From: Chamaesiphon sp031376885
GTDB taxonomy: Bacteria; Cyanobacteriota; Cyanobacteriia; Cyanobacteriales; Chamaesiphonaceae
Direction: 5' to 3'
Length of the DNA stretch: 19,923 bases
Assembly (NCBI GenBank): GCA_031376885.1
Contig: JANMEL010000034.1
Coordinates: 1-19,923, forward strand
Below, in pieces: positions 14,042 to 19,923 of this stretch. Position 1 is the stretch's first letter; every line of letters starts with the position of its first letter. The position numbers were made by a program, and so were the translations under genes. The notes beneath the pieces are model-generated. The model searched no databases and was not told the DNA's origin. It worked only from the letters and a program-made list of their open reading frames with translations.

Positions 14042-14550
14042 AGCAATCTTCTTATCCCTATAGGGCTTTAATTACCACCACAATCTCATTCGATAGACGA
14101 TCGATTAGTTTCGATCGCAAGATTAGGGCTATTACGCACTTTTACGAGCAGCTATTTTTTTTACCAAATAGCATCTCTTTCCTATCCTATTATAATCAAA
14201 AAAAATTGTTAAGTCTAGCGGCAAAATTTTGATTTTAGCATAATGTATATAAATAGTCTATACTTATTTGAGTCTATCCTAGCTTTACCGCAGACTGCCT
14301 TAGCAGAAGTGTGGGGTAACCAGACTACGCAGCCTCAAGTAACTTTTCAAACACCCTCTAAGACTTAAATCGATTCGATCGTCGGTAAAAAGATGTCGCT
14401 CCTATTATTTAGTTAAGAAATTGTGATATCTTTACAAAGTTAGTCGATCGCCGATTAAAATAGACCTTACCAGAGCAAAATGCTCGCGCCGATTCACCTT
14501 TCGCAAGCTAGAGGCTGCGCCGACGATACCACCTCAAACCGAGCACTACC
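14042..14550. other. 509-bp gene-poor region with scattered hairpins
   Basis: No coding region of family type was found. Visible structures are gctattt/aaatagc (14151-14157 and 14166-14172), the nested ttacc...ggtaa and ctgc-ctta-gcag hairpins at about 14285-14319, and a possible weak promoter tttaca-N19-taaaat (14431-14461) facing the 31-codon gene. A small RNA is possible but I recognise no known family. Confidence 0.4.
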
Positions 14551-14646
14551 ATGACAACACAAGACCTATTCCTTTTAGCCCTATTATTATCCCCAGGCTT
14601 AGTCCTCTCTGTCACCATTATGCTCACCTTTGCGGCGGGTGGGTAG
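14551..14646 (+). CDS. 31-residue single-pass membrane miniprotein
   Basis: ATG at 14551 to TAG at 14644-14646 encodes 31 residues: a short polar start (MTTQDLF) and one continuous hydrophobic helix with a proline in the middle (LLALLLSPGLVLSVTIMLTF), ending AAGG. That shape is like the tiny subunits of cyanobacterial photosystems and of the cytochrome b6f and NDH complexes, but it matches none of psaM, psbM, petN, petL or petG as I remember them. A possible promoter lies about 90 bp upstream; no clear Shine-Dalgarno. It ends 11 bp from the convergent DUF760 gene. Below usual length cut-offs, so easily missed. I judge it likely real from its clean membrane-helix composition in otherwise non-coding DNA. 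Confidence 0.5.
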   Translation: MTTQDLFLLALLLSPGLVLSVTIMLTFAAGG

Positions 14647-14657
14647 ATCGATCTTTT

Positions 14658-14996
14658 CTAATCTCGATCGCTCTCAAGCGTGCTCGAACCAGTTAACATT
14701 TCCTCTAATTCCATCCGCTGTTCCATTTGGCGCAAGAAATAGCCAGTCATCATCGCCGAACCCAGTAGACTCGCCAAATTATCTCGATCTGTCGTCACTT
14801 GAACGCTAAATCCGTCACTTGGTAACATGCCGAGCAAACCTTGGATGTTGTGGGTGATGATGTCTTTGACTTGGGGGGTAGTTGTTTTAGCGACTTGAGC
14901 TAAAACTTCTGGGGATTGGTGTTGAAGATATTTGAGTAATTGGTTTACTTGGGCATCTTCGGATTTATGTTCCAGAAAATCAGGATTGAATGCCAT
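14658..14996 (-). CDS. DUF760 family protein
   Basis: A 112-residue protein of the DUF760 family, found in cyanobacteria and in plant plastids. The family pattern is visible: NQLLKYLQHQSPEVLAQVAKT (about 18-38), IITHNIQGLLGMLPSDGFSVQVTTDRDNLASLLGSAMMTGYFLRQMEQRMELE (about 46-98). The block LASLLGSAMMTGYFLR is the most conserved part. Mostly helical, soluble, no signal peptide; function is not established. Plant members are nucleus-encoded and imported into chloroplasts, which is consistent with cyanobacterial descent. ATG at 14996. It lies 219 bp downstream of scpB on the same strand, with a hairpin in the gap, so co-transcription is uncertain. Confidence 0.88.
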   Translation of the reverse strand: MAFNPDFLEHKSEDAQVNQLLKYLQHQSPEVLAQVAKTTTPQVKDIITHNIQGLLGMLPSDGFSVQVTTDRDNLASLLGSAMMTGYFLRQMEQRMELEEMLTGSSTLESDRD

Positions 14997-15155
14997 TATA
15001 ACTTTGATAGATCGAGGTTATTATTTATCGTTGAATGTAACCGATTCTTCGGATGAGATGTTTGGGAGATGAGGTGATGTTAGGATGCATAGTTTTCTCT
15101 AGCATAACATAATGGGTCGATCGAAGATCTGGAGTGGAGATCGTCTTGTTTTACT

Positions 15156-15191
15156 TGCGAGCGCGGTTATCAACGGTTGTTGAAGCTCGCA
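15156..15191 (-). terminator. Nested hairpin downstream of scpB
   Basis: Outer 7-bp arms tgcgagc/gctcgca (15156-15162 and 15185-15191) enclose a second stem tcaac-aacc-gttga. It starts 25 bp past the scpB stop codon. There is no U-rich tail, so factor-independent termination is not certain. Confidence 0.4.
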
Positions 15192-15215
15192 TCTCAATCA
15201 GAAGAATAGATGTAA

Positions 15216-15746
15216 CTATTTTGACTCAGTAGTAGAATCAACACCATCATCAGTAGAAGTAGTCGAGTTTGCTAATTGGAGCAGGGGTAAATCGTTTAAT
15301 TCATAGGTGCGGTGAAATTTGTCAGTGACTTGTAGGAGTGAAGATCGATTCCCCTGCTGACGACGTTTGCGGACAAATCCAACTTCCACCAACTCCTGAA
15401 CATGTTGATAAGCACCACTGCCCCGTAATTCTACCAGATCGGTTTGAGAAATAGATCCCTTAATGGCGATCGTTGCCAAAGTTCGTAGGGCACCTTTACC
15501 AATTTCGGCAGGAATCATCTTGTCGATCAAAGCCTGAAAAGAGCCGCGCAATTGCAGCGTATAACCATTTGGTGTCTCCACTACCTCTAACGCACTGTCA
15601 CGATGAGCGTAGTCGTTCATCAGCTCGATCATCGCACTCTCTGCTTGCTCTCGATCGCATCCAGCACACTCCGCGATCGTCCCCAGATCTAGCGGTTGTC
15701 CTTTGAGATATAGTATAGCTTCGATTTGACTGGCGAGACGGAACAT
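15216..15746 (-). CDS. scpB: Segregation and condensation protein B
   Basis: A 176-residue ScpB. With ScpA it forms the kleisin/kite part of the bacterial SMC condensin that organises and separates chromosomes. The N-terminal winged helix is seen in LASQIEAILYLKGQPLDLGTIAE (about 4-26). The central block LRTLATIAIKGSISQTDLVELRGSGAY...VQELVEVGFVRKRR (about 87-130) contains the conserved LAxIAYxQP-type region, here LATIAIKGS with the usual Tyr-x-Gln-Pro replaced. The end GNRSSLLQVTDKFHRTYEL is typical. A Ser/Thr/Asp tail (about 159-176) is unconserved. scpA and smc are not in the window. The start codon directly abuts a 7-bp tandem repeat, so there is no recognisable Shine-Dalgarno. Confidence 0.9.
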   Translation of the reverse strand: MFRLASQIEAILYLKGQPLDLGTIAECAGCDREQAESAMIELMNDYAHRDSALEVVETPNGYTLQLRGSFQALIDKMIPAEIGKGALRTLATIAIKGSISQTDLVELRGSGAYQHVQELVEVGFVRKRRQQGNRSSLLQVTDKFHRTYELNDLPLLQLANSTTSTDDGVDSTTESK

Positions 15747-15808
15747 TGTGAGGGGTGAGGGGTGAGGGGTGAGGGGTGAGGGGTGGTAGGGTGGTAGGGT
15801 GAGGGGGA
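15747..15808. repeat. STRR-like heptamer tandem repeat in the scpB leader
   Basis: Five or so perfect units of 7 bp (aggggtg) followed by two units of 8 bp (gtggtagg) and a partial return to the first motif. It fills most of the 78 bp between the TIGR02450 gene and scpB and reaches the scpB start codon, so it would be transcribed as a C-rich leader. Short tandemly repeated repetitive (STRR) heptamers are a known feature of many cyanobacterial genomes. Confidence 0.85.
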
Positions 15809-15824
15809 CAATCCAAAATCCATT

Positions 15825-16088
15825 CTACTCAATTAAGACTAGTTCATTGTTCTCTTGAGACATTTCATCTAAAGATTGCCAGCCGGGATGCCATTGAGTA
15901 CGATCTTTAATAGCTTGGGCATTGATCCAAAATCGCACCTCTGGATCGCAAGATGCTACCATCTCAGCAAATACGTAACTGCCATCATGTTTGCGATTGA
16001 CGACTTGAAAATGTCTCCACCCCCACATTTCTTGGGTAGCCGTCCATTTTGAGCCGAGTAAATAGGGGAATTTTTGTTTCTTTGCCAT
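15825..16088 (-). CDS. TIGR02450 family Trp-rich protein
   Basis: An 87-residue small protein. The family pattern is GSKWTA (12-17), GWRHFQVV (23-30), then a strand-rich middle and a C-terminal W-x-PGW (66-70). Four or more tryptophans in fixed places define TIGR02450, a family of cyanobacteria and some proteobacteria with no assigned function. No signal peptide; soluble. ATG at 16088. It lies upstream of scpB on the same strand and divergent from aat, with 53 bp in between that must hold both promoters. Confidence 0.88.
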   Translation of the reverse strand: MAKKQKFPYLLGSKWTATQEMWGWRHFQVVNRKHDGSYVFAEMVASCDPEVRFWINAQAIKDRTQWHPGWQSLDEMSQENNELVLIE

Positions 16089-16141
16089 ACTGTTTACCCA
16101 GACACTACCCCAACTAGTCTAACTAATCATAGCTGACGAAT

Positions 16142-16744
16142 ATGACAATTTACAATTTGCCAGGAATTATCGCTGGTTATACTCAGGGCAATTTTCTGAT
16201 GGCTGGGGATGATGGAGATCTCCAGTGGTATGCTAGTCGCCAACACGCGCTGATTCCACTCGATCACAGGTTTCGCTATCCCAAATCTCTGCGCCGCAAG
16301 ATTAATCAAGAATGCTTTACAACGAGGATTAATGGCGATTTTCGAGCTGTAGTTGAAGGTTGCGCCGATCGAGCTACAACTTGGATTTCTCCAGAGCTGA
16401 AAGAGATTTATTGGGCATTGTATCAAACTGGTTGGGCACATAGTTTTGAAACTTGGCAAGGCGACAGGCTCGCTGGTGGAGTGCTAGGAATTGCGATCGG
16501 TGGTGCATTCATTGGCGAATCGATGTTTTTTCGCATTCCTGATGGCTCTAAGGTAGCTATGGTGCTGTTGGTAAATCATCTTCGCCAACAGCACTTTAGT
16601 TTGTTTGATGCTCAGATGCTCAATCCGCATTTGGAGCGGTTTGGAGCATCGACGATCGAGGGTAAAGAATATCTCAACTTGTTGGAAATCGCTGTCAAAC
16701 AAACCTGCCAATTTGAGATCGACAAGTTGGCGATCGGCGATTAG
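16142..16744 (+). CDS. aat: Leucyl/phenylalanyl-tRNA-protein transferase
   Basis: A 200-residue Aat, which moves Leu or Phe from aminoacyl-tRNA to the N-terminus of proteins beginning with Arg or Lys, marking them for ClpS-ClpAP type degradation in the cytoplasm. Family landmarks are GYTQGNFLMA (12-21), the WISPELKEIYWALYQTGWAHSFETW block (80-104), GGVLGIAIGGAFIGESMF (111-128) and FDAQMLNPHLERFGA (154-168). The N-terminal part is shorter than in E. coli but normal for cyanobacteria. ATG at 16142. Its stop codon overlaps the end of the convergent response-regulator gene by 4 bp. No terminator can fit between the two genes, so read-through antisense RNA is likely. Confidence 0.95.
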   Translation: MTIYNLPGIIAGYTQGNFLMAGDDGDLQWYASRQHALIPLDHRFRYPKSLRRKINQECFTTRINGDFRAVVEGCADRATTWISPELKEIYWALYQTGWAHSFETWQGDRLAGGVLGIAIGGAFIGESMFFRIPDGSKVAMVLLVNHLRQQHFSLFDAQMLNPHLERFGASTIEGKEYLNLLEIAVKQTCQFEIDKLAIGD

Positions 16745-17160
16745 GCACGGCGTTGTTGATGACGATCGTAAAAAATTAAGGAACTTACTTTGTTTAATAA
16801 GTCAGCAGTTGACACAGGTTTTGCCAAAATATCATCAGCACCACATTCTAATCCAAAGATTGCTTTGGATCGGTCTAATGAGCTGAATAATAAGATCGGC
16901 GTATCATCCCACTGAGCACTCTTTCTAATCCTTCTAGTCATCTCATACCCATCAATTTCAGGCATGTTAATGTCAAGAATCACCAAGTCAGGTGGCATCA
17001 GTTCCATAATCTGGAGCGCAATCAATCCATTTGTATAGGTGATGACTTCATATCCAGCAGCGGAAAGAATCGCTTCGGTGATGAATAAGATGTCTGGAGA
17101 GTCGTCAACGATTAAAATTCGGTTGGTGTCTGATTTGCCAGCACTATGAACTGATTTCAT
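16741..17160 (-). CDS. CheY-like single-domain response regulator
   Basis: A 139-residue receiver domain without output domain. The acidic pair is Asp19-Asp20 (ILIVDDSPD), the phosphorylation site is Asp63 (ILDINMPEIDG), the switch serine is in LLFSS (91-94), and the conserved lysine is Lys114 (AKP). About 13 polar residues precede the fold. Such proteins pass a phosphate from a histidine kinase to a target by protein contact, for example in phototaxis or pilus control in cyanobacteria. No kinase is next to it. ATG at 17160. The 279 bp upstream to nth show no further gene. Confidence 0.9.
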   Translation of the reverse strand: MKSVHSAGKSDTNRILIVDDSPDILFITEAILSAAGYEVITYTNGLIALQIMELMPPDLVILDINMPEIDGYEMTRRIRKSAQWDDTPILLFSSLDRSKAIFGLECGADDILAKPVSTADLLNKVSSLIFYDRHQQRRA

Positions 17161-17439
17161 ATAGCAAAGAATTTAATAAAACAAGAAAACGGGGTTAAAA
17201 TTATCATAGCCTATGACAAGGAAATTTTATCATCATCTACTGAATTATTTCCGATGTGGGAGCGATTTATGGCAGGATCACAACTGGAACGACGAATTTT
17301 AGTAGAAATGTATTAGATAGTCGGCCGATCTCAATGTTTATTCTCACCACTATTAATTGCCGCTATAGCTCCCAACTTCTTCCCACAGGTAGCGATCGGA
17401 TAGTTTGTCAGTGTAATTACTGAGTCAGGGTTAATTATT

Positions 17440-18123
17440 CTATCCTTTCATTTTCGCGTATTTTTCAATTGCCTGGTGTGCTGATGGACACAATTGGACT
17501 AATTCACAGTCGGAACAGTTAGGTTTTCTAGCATTACAAATAGCTCGTCCATGATAAATTGTCATAATTGAAAAGTTTTCCCAATCTGGCTGGGGAATGA
17601 GCTTCATCAAGTCTTGTTCGATTTTAATTGGATCTAAATGTTTGGTTAATCCGAGTAAGTTGGTGAGACGTTTGACGTGGGTATCGACGGTGACACCTTG
17701 GATATTGCCAAAGGCATGTGCTGAAACGACGTTGGCGGTTTTTCTAGCTACGCCTGGTAATGTGAGCAGTTGTTCCATTTGTTGGGGAACTTCACCATCG
17801 AATTCCGCGACGATCTTGCGACATGCACCTTGAATATTTTTGGCTTTGTTATGATAAAATCCAGTCGATCGGACTAATTCTTCGATTTCGATAATATCTG
17901 CATCTGCCATCGATCGAGCATCGGGAAATCTCGCGAATAATGCGGGGGTAACTTTATTCACTCTTTCGTCGGTACATTGAGCCGATAGGATGGTAGCAAC
18001 CAAAAGTTGAACGGGGGTTGTATAATCTAAGCTGCAAGTTGCATCTGGATAGAGTCGTTTGAGATGGGCAAGTATTTCTAATGCTTTTTGTTTTTTCGAG
18101 AGTCGTTTGGGTTTAGAGTCCAT
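17440..18123 (-). CDS. nth: Endonuclease III (DNA glycosylase/AP lyase)
   Basis: A 227-residue Nth, a base-excision repair enzyme that removes oxidised pyrimidines and cuts at the abasic site. The helix-hairpin-helix is LPGVARKTANVV (about 122-133) with catalytic Lys128; the catalytic Asp147 is in VTVDTHVKRL. Four cysteines, Cys196, 203, 206 and 212, give the C-x6-C-x2-C-x5-C pattern of the 4Fe-4S cluster. The N-terminal extension of about 12 basic residues is normal in cyanobacteria. ATG at 18123. The DHH gene ends 17 bp upstream on the same strand, so the two are probably co-transcribed. Confidence 0.96.
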   Translation of the reverse strand: MDSKPKRLSKKQKALEILAHLKRLYPDATCSLDYTTPVQLLVATILSAQCTDERVNKVTPALFARFPDARSMADADIIEIEELVRSTGFYHNKAKNIQGACRKIVAEFDGEVPQQMEQLLTLPGVARKTANVVSAHAFGNIQGVTVDTHVKRLTNLLGLTKHLDPIKIEQDLMKLIPQPDWENFSIMTIYHGRAICNARKPNCSDCELVQLCPSAHQAIEKYAKMKG

Positions 18124-18140
18124 ATTTGATTATGAATATT

Positions 18141-18974
18141 TTAAATAGCAAGTTTAAATCCAGCACTATTTTTATGCCCTCCACCTCCATAAAGTTTAGC
18201 GATTTCCGAACAGTCAAAATCAGGTTGGGAACGCAGGGAATAAGAGATACTCGACTTCCCTCTCAACCAGCTAGCGACAACGGGATATTCTGGGTATTCT
18301 TCAAGCATTTTGTGACATAGTTCGGAAACGATATCATAATTGGAACAATTAATTAGTGGAAGTTTGACTCCGACGATCCACTCTCCAGTGATGGCTTGAT
18401 AAGGTGGTAGATTGTCTAGATAGACATGTTTTAACATTCCATCAATTTCTTTAGTCTGATAACGAAGAATAGTCGCACCATTTTTTCGCAATCGATCTAA
18501 ACCTTCAGGCATTAATAAGTCAATCCAAACCTCAAATTTTTGGGGGAGTAATTGAAGCCCCGCACTAATTTCGCCAGTACCTTCCAATTTCCATTGCCAT
18601 AAATCGCGGTCTTGAATATGTCTGAATAGATCGGGTATTTCTCGATCGGGATGAAAGTATTCCCAGCTAATCATCGCGCCAGAGCGATTCATGTCGAATA
18701 AGGCACCGCGCAAACCTAATAAAGCTTCTAGGGCTGTCTTATGGTGGTCTAAAGTAATAACCTGAATATGCTGTTCTAATAGTTCTTCCATCACCTGTCG
18801 CGGGTAACTAAAGTCTAGAATATAAACCTCAGATCCTGGTTCCATTTCTGGCGGATCTTGTTGGTGTTTTACGCCGATGTATTCAGATTTATCACCAAAC
18901 TTTAAATAAGCAGCGAGGGCACTCCCAAATCCATCAGGGCAGTTATCATGATAAAGAACATAAATTTTTGACAT
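18141..18974 (-). CDS. DHH family phosphoesterase
   Basis: About 277 residues from ATG 18974. DHH motifs in order: HDNCPDGFGSALA near the N-terminus (motif I with the metal-binding Asp), LDFSYP (motif II), LDHHKT (motif III, the DHH itself), and a C-terminal DHHA1-type GGGGHKNSAGF substrate-binding loop. The family hydrolyses phosphodiester or oligonucleotide substrates (NrnA, RecJ and others). This group, with the YHDNCPDG start, is common in cyanobacteria and its substrate is not settled. A start 12 codons upstream at 19010 would overlap lipM by 34 bp and adds residues outside the family; 18974 begins 2 bp after the lipM stop. It forms a run with lipM and nth. Confidence 0.88.
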   Translation of the reverse strand: MSKIYVLYHDNCPDGFGSALAAYLKFGDKSEYIGVKHQQDPPEMEPGSEVYILDFSYPRQVMEELLEQHIQVITLDHHKTALEALLGLRGALFDMNRSGAMISWEYFHPDREIPDLFRHIQDRDLWQWKLEGTGEISAGLQLLPQKFEVWIDLLMPEGLDRLRKNGATILRYQTKEIDGMLKHVYLDNLPPYQAITGEWIVGVKLPLINCSNYDIVSELCHKMLEEYPEYPVVASWLRGKSSISYSLRSQPDFDCSEIAKLYGGGGHKNSAGFKLAI

Positions 18975-18976
18975 AG

Positions 18977-19699
18977 TTAAATTAATTGAGAATTGAGAAT
19001 TTGTGTCCATTCTCGATCGGTTAATGGTTCGATCTCAAATTTTATTTGAAAATGAGTTTCAGCCGCTGTAATTAGGGTATCAATAATGAGATTGTGCGCT
19101 AGAGCTGATATCGGCGCGGGTGGTAGCGCGATCGGTTCGCCAAATACTCGATCGAATAAATCTACATCGGGATTGAGTCTCATCGAACCATGTTGGAGAA
19201 TTGCGCCAGACTTAATTAATTGGGCACTACCGATTAATTTATAACCATCTTGACAAACTAGATCCGCACTAGTCGCTGTACCAAAACAATTGGGATTGTG
19301 AATATAACCCTTGCCAGCTTTCCCATAATCTAATTCTATCCCAAGCTGTCGCCAACCATCGAGCAAAAATTGACAAATCTGTTGATATATATCCGATCGC
19401 TTGCCCACTAACCCAGATATAATTAGTGCGTAGGTCAAATCGCCTTGATGCAATACTCCTCGCCCTCCTGTCGGGCGTTTAATTCGATCGATAGATTTAT
19501 CTTGCCATGTGAGCGTCTGCCAATGTTCGGGATAATGACTTTGATGATATCCCAGGGAAATTGTCGGATTCGACCAAGTATAAAAGCGTAATGTTGGCGA
19601 AATTTGGCCTAAAATATGTTGATGGAGCAACCAACTATCGATCGCCATTTGGATCTCTCCACTAGTCTCGATAATGGGAATTAATCGCCAGGTTGTCAT
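18977..19699 (-). CDS. Lipoate-protein ligase A family, LipM-like octanoyltransferase
   Basis: About 240 residues from ATG 19699. Cofactor-transferase fold with RPTGGRGVLHQGDLTYALI at about 75-93 (His84), and NCFGTATSADLVCQDGYKLIGSAQ at about 137-160. The latter matches the LipM segment in which a cysteine is the acyl carrier, here Cys138, followed by Lys154 and GSAQ. That favours an octanoyltransferase using acyl carrier protein over an ATP-dependent lipoate ligase, but a general biotin/lipoate A/B ligase annotation is possible. The product would be lipoyl precursors on pyruvate dehydrogenase and GcvH. Start: GGAGG at 19709-19713 sits 9 bp before ATG 19699; the longer frame to 19741 begins with TTG and lacks this signal. 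Confidence 0.87.
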   Translation of the reverse strand: MTTWRLIPIIETSGEIQMAIDSWLLHQHILGQISPTLRFYTWSNPTISLGYHQSHYPEHWQTLTWQDKSIDRIKRPTGGRGVLHQGDLTYALIISGLVGKRSDIYQQICQFLLDGWRQLGIELDYGKAGKGYIHNPNCFGTATSADLVCQDGYKLIGSAQLIKSGAILQHGSMRLNPDVDLFDRVFGEPIALPPAPISALAHNLIIDTLITAAETHFQIKFEIEPLTDREWTQILNSQLI

Positions 19700-19708
19700 T
19701 CGATCGAT

Positions 19709-19713
19709 CCTCC
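19709..19713 (-). promoter_or_regulatory. Strong Shine-Dalgarno GGAGG for the LipM-like gene
   Basis: GGAGG on the minus strand, 9 bases before the ATG at 19699. Few genes here have such a clear site, and it settles the start of this one. Confidence 0.7.
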
Positions 19714-19824
19714 AGAGGAAAGGCTTTGTCAATTTGTTCAATTTACCATCTTCTGATTAATCGATCGTCTAAAATACTCCCCAATCGGGTTTTAAAAGCT
19801 AACCCCCCTCTCACTATCTCCAAA

Positions 19825-19923
19825 GGGCTTCGCTCACTTCGGCTTCGCTCAGTGAACTCCCCCCCATCCCCCCATCCCCCCATCCCCCCATCCCCCCGTC
19901 TCCCCGTCTCCCACCCTTACCCC
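19825..19923. repeat. Octamer simple repeat (ccccccat)n and adjacent short repeat
   Basis: From 19859 onward ccccccat recurs at 8-bp spacing about four times and then varies to ccccccgt and ctccccgt. Just before it, at about 19828-19857, ttcgctcac and ttcgctcag are arranged as an imperfect direct repeat. Both are typical cyanobacterial intergenic filler repeats. No gene is seen between 19700 and the window end. Confidence 0.7.

Noticed and set aside
14281..14325. tRNA or known small RNA at the nested hairpin
   Set aside because: No T-loop, anticodon arm or known cyanobacterial small-RNA motif could be recognised.
15747..15808. CRISPR array
   Set aside because: Units are 7-8 bp, contiguous and without spacers; it is a simple tandem repeat.

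Overview
The window looks like a chromosomal segment of a filamentous or unicellular cyanobacterium. Evidence for this is a very high density of CGATCG-type palindromes (HIP1-like, here mostly in the extended form ATCGATCGAT), several families largely confined to cyanobacteria (TIGR04376, TIGR02450 Trp-rich, DUF760, DUF4351, NB-ARC proteins with the cyanobacterial N-terminal helical domain), and heptamer/octamer simple repeats of the STRR kind. No plasmid or phage backbone genes, CRISPR arrays, tRNAs or rRNAs were recognised. Both window edges are C/G-rich low-complexity sequence; the left edge looks like an unreliable contig end.

Layout. 1-1485 (minus): N-terminal and ATPase part of an NB-ARC STAND protein, cut by the window edge. 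1692-4517: an accessory zone with a secreted three-repeat protein, a REP-associated tyrosine transposase (RAYT) flanked by perfect 35-bp palindromes, an internally shortened Rpn/DUF4351 protein, a third copy of the palindrome, and a small DUF4430-like protein. A 56-67 bp sequence is duplicated upstream of the two plus-strand genes in this zone. 4669-6414 (plus): a tight run of alpha/beta hydrolase, NTF2-like protein and peptide deformylase. 6419-9567 (minus): a ComM/YifB AAA+ ATPase, a single-pass membrane protein with a Pro-rich N-terminus and a PilP/GspC-like C-terminus, and a TIGR04376 coiled-coil protein. 9811-10413 (plus): a stand-alone PD-(D/E)XK-like protein. 10475-10586: a branched inverted-repeat element. 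10761-12020 (plus): a divergent dicarboxylate/amino acid symporter. 12299-13579 (plus): a PilJ-sensor, MCP-like membrane protein, convergent with a minus-strand RsbW-type anti-sigma kinase (13610-14041). 14041-14658: a sparse region with an overlooked 31-residue membrane miniprotein. 14658-16088 (minus): DUF760, ScpB (preceded by a 7-bp tandem repeat in its leader) and a TIGR02450 protein. 16142-16744 (plus): leucyl/phenylalanyl-tRNA-protein transferase, overlapping tail to tail with a CheY-like regulator. 17440-19699 (minus): endonuclease III, a DHH phosphoesterase and a LipM-like lipoate/octanoyl transferase.

Most of the window is housekeeping: protein maturation (Def, Aat), DNA maintenance (Nth, ScpB, ComM), lipoylation and signalling. 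I do not see a clear new multi-gene defence or metabolic system. The points most worth a second look are the RAYT/palindrome unit, the duplicated leader upstream of two unrelated genes, the symporter with a lysine and an asparagine in place of two sodium-site residues, the MCP-like protein without the CheA/CheW-binding tip, the 31-residue miniprotein, and the tandem repeat occupying the scpB leader.
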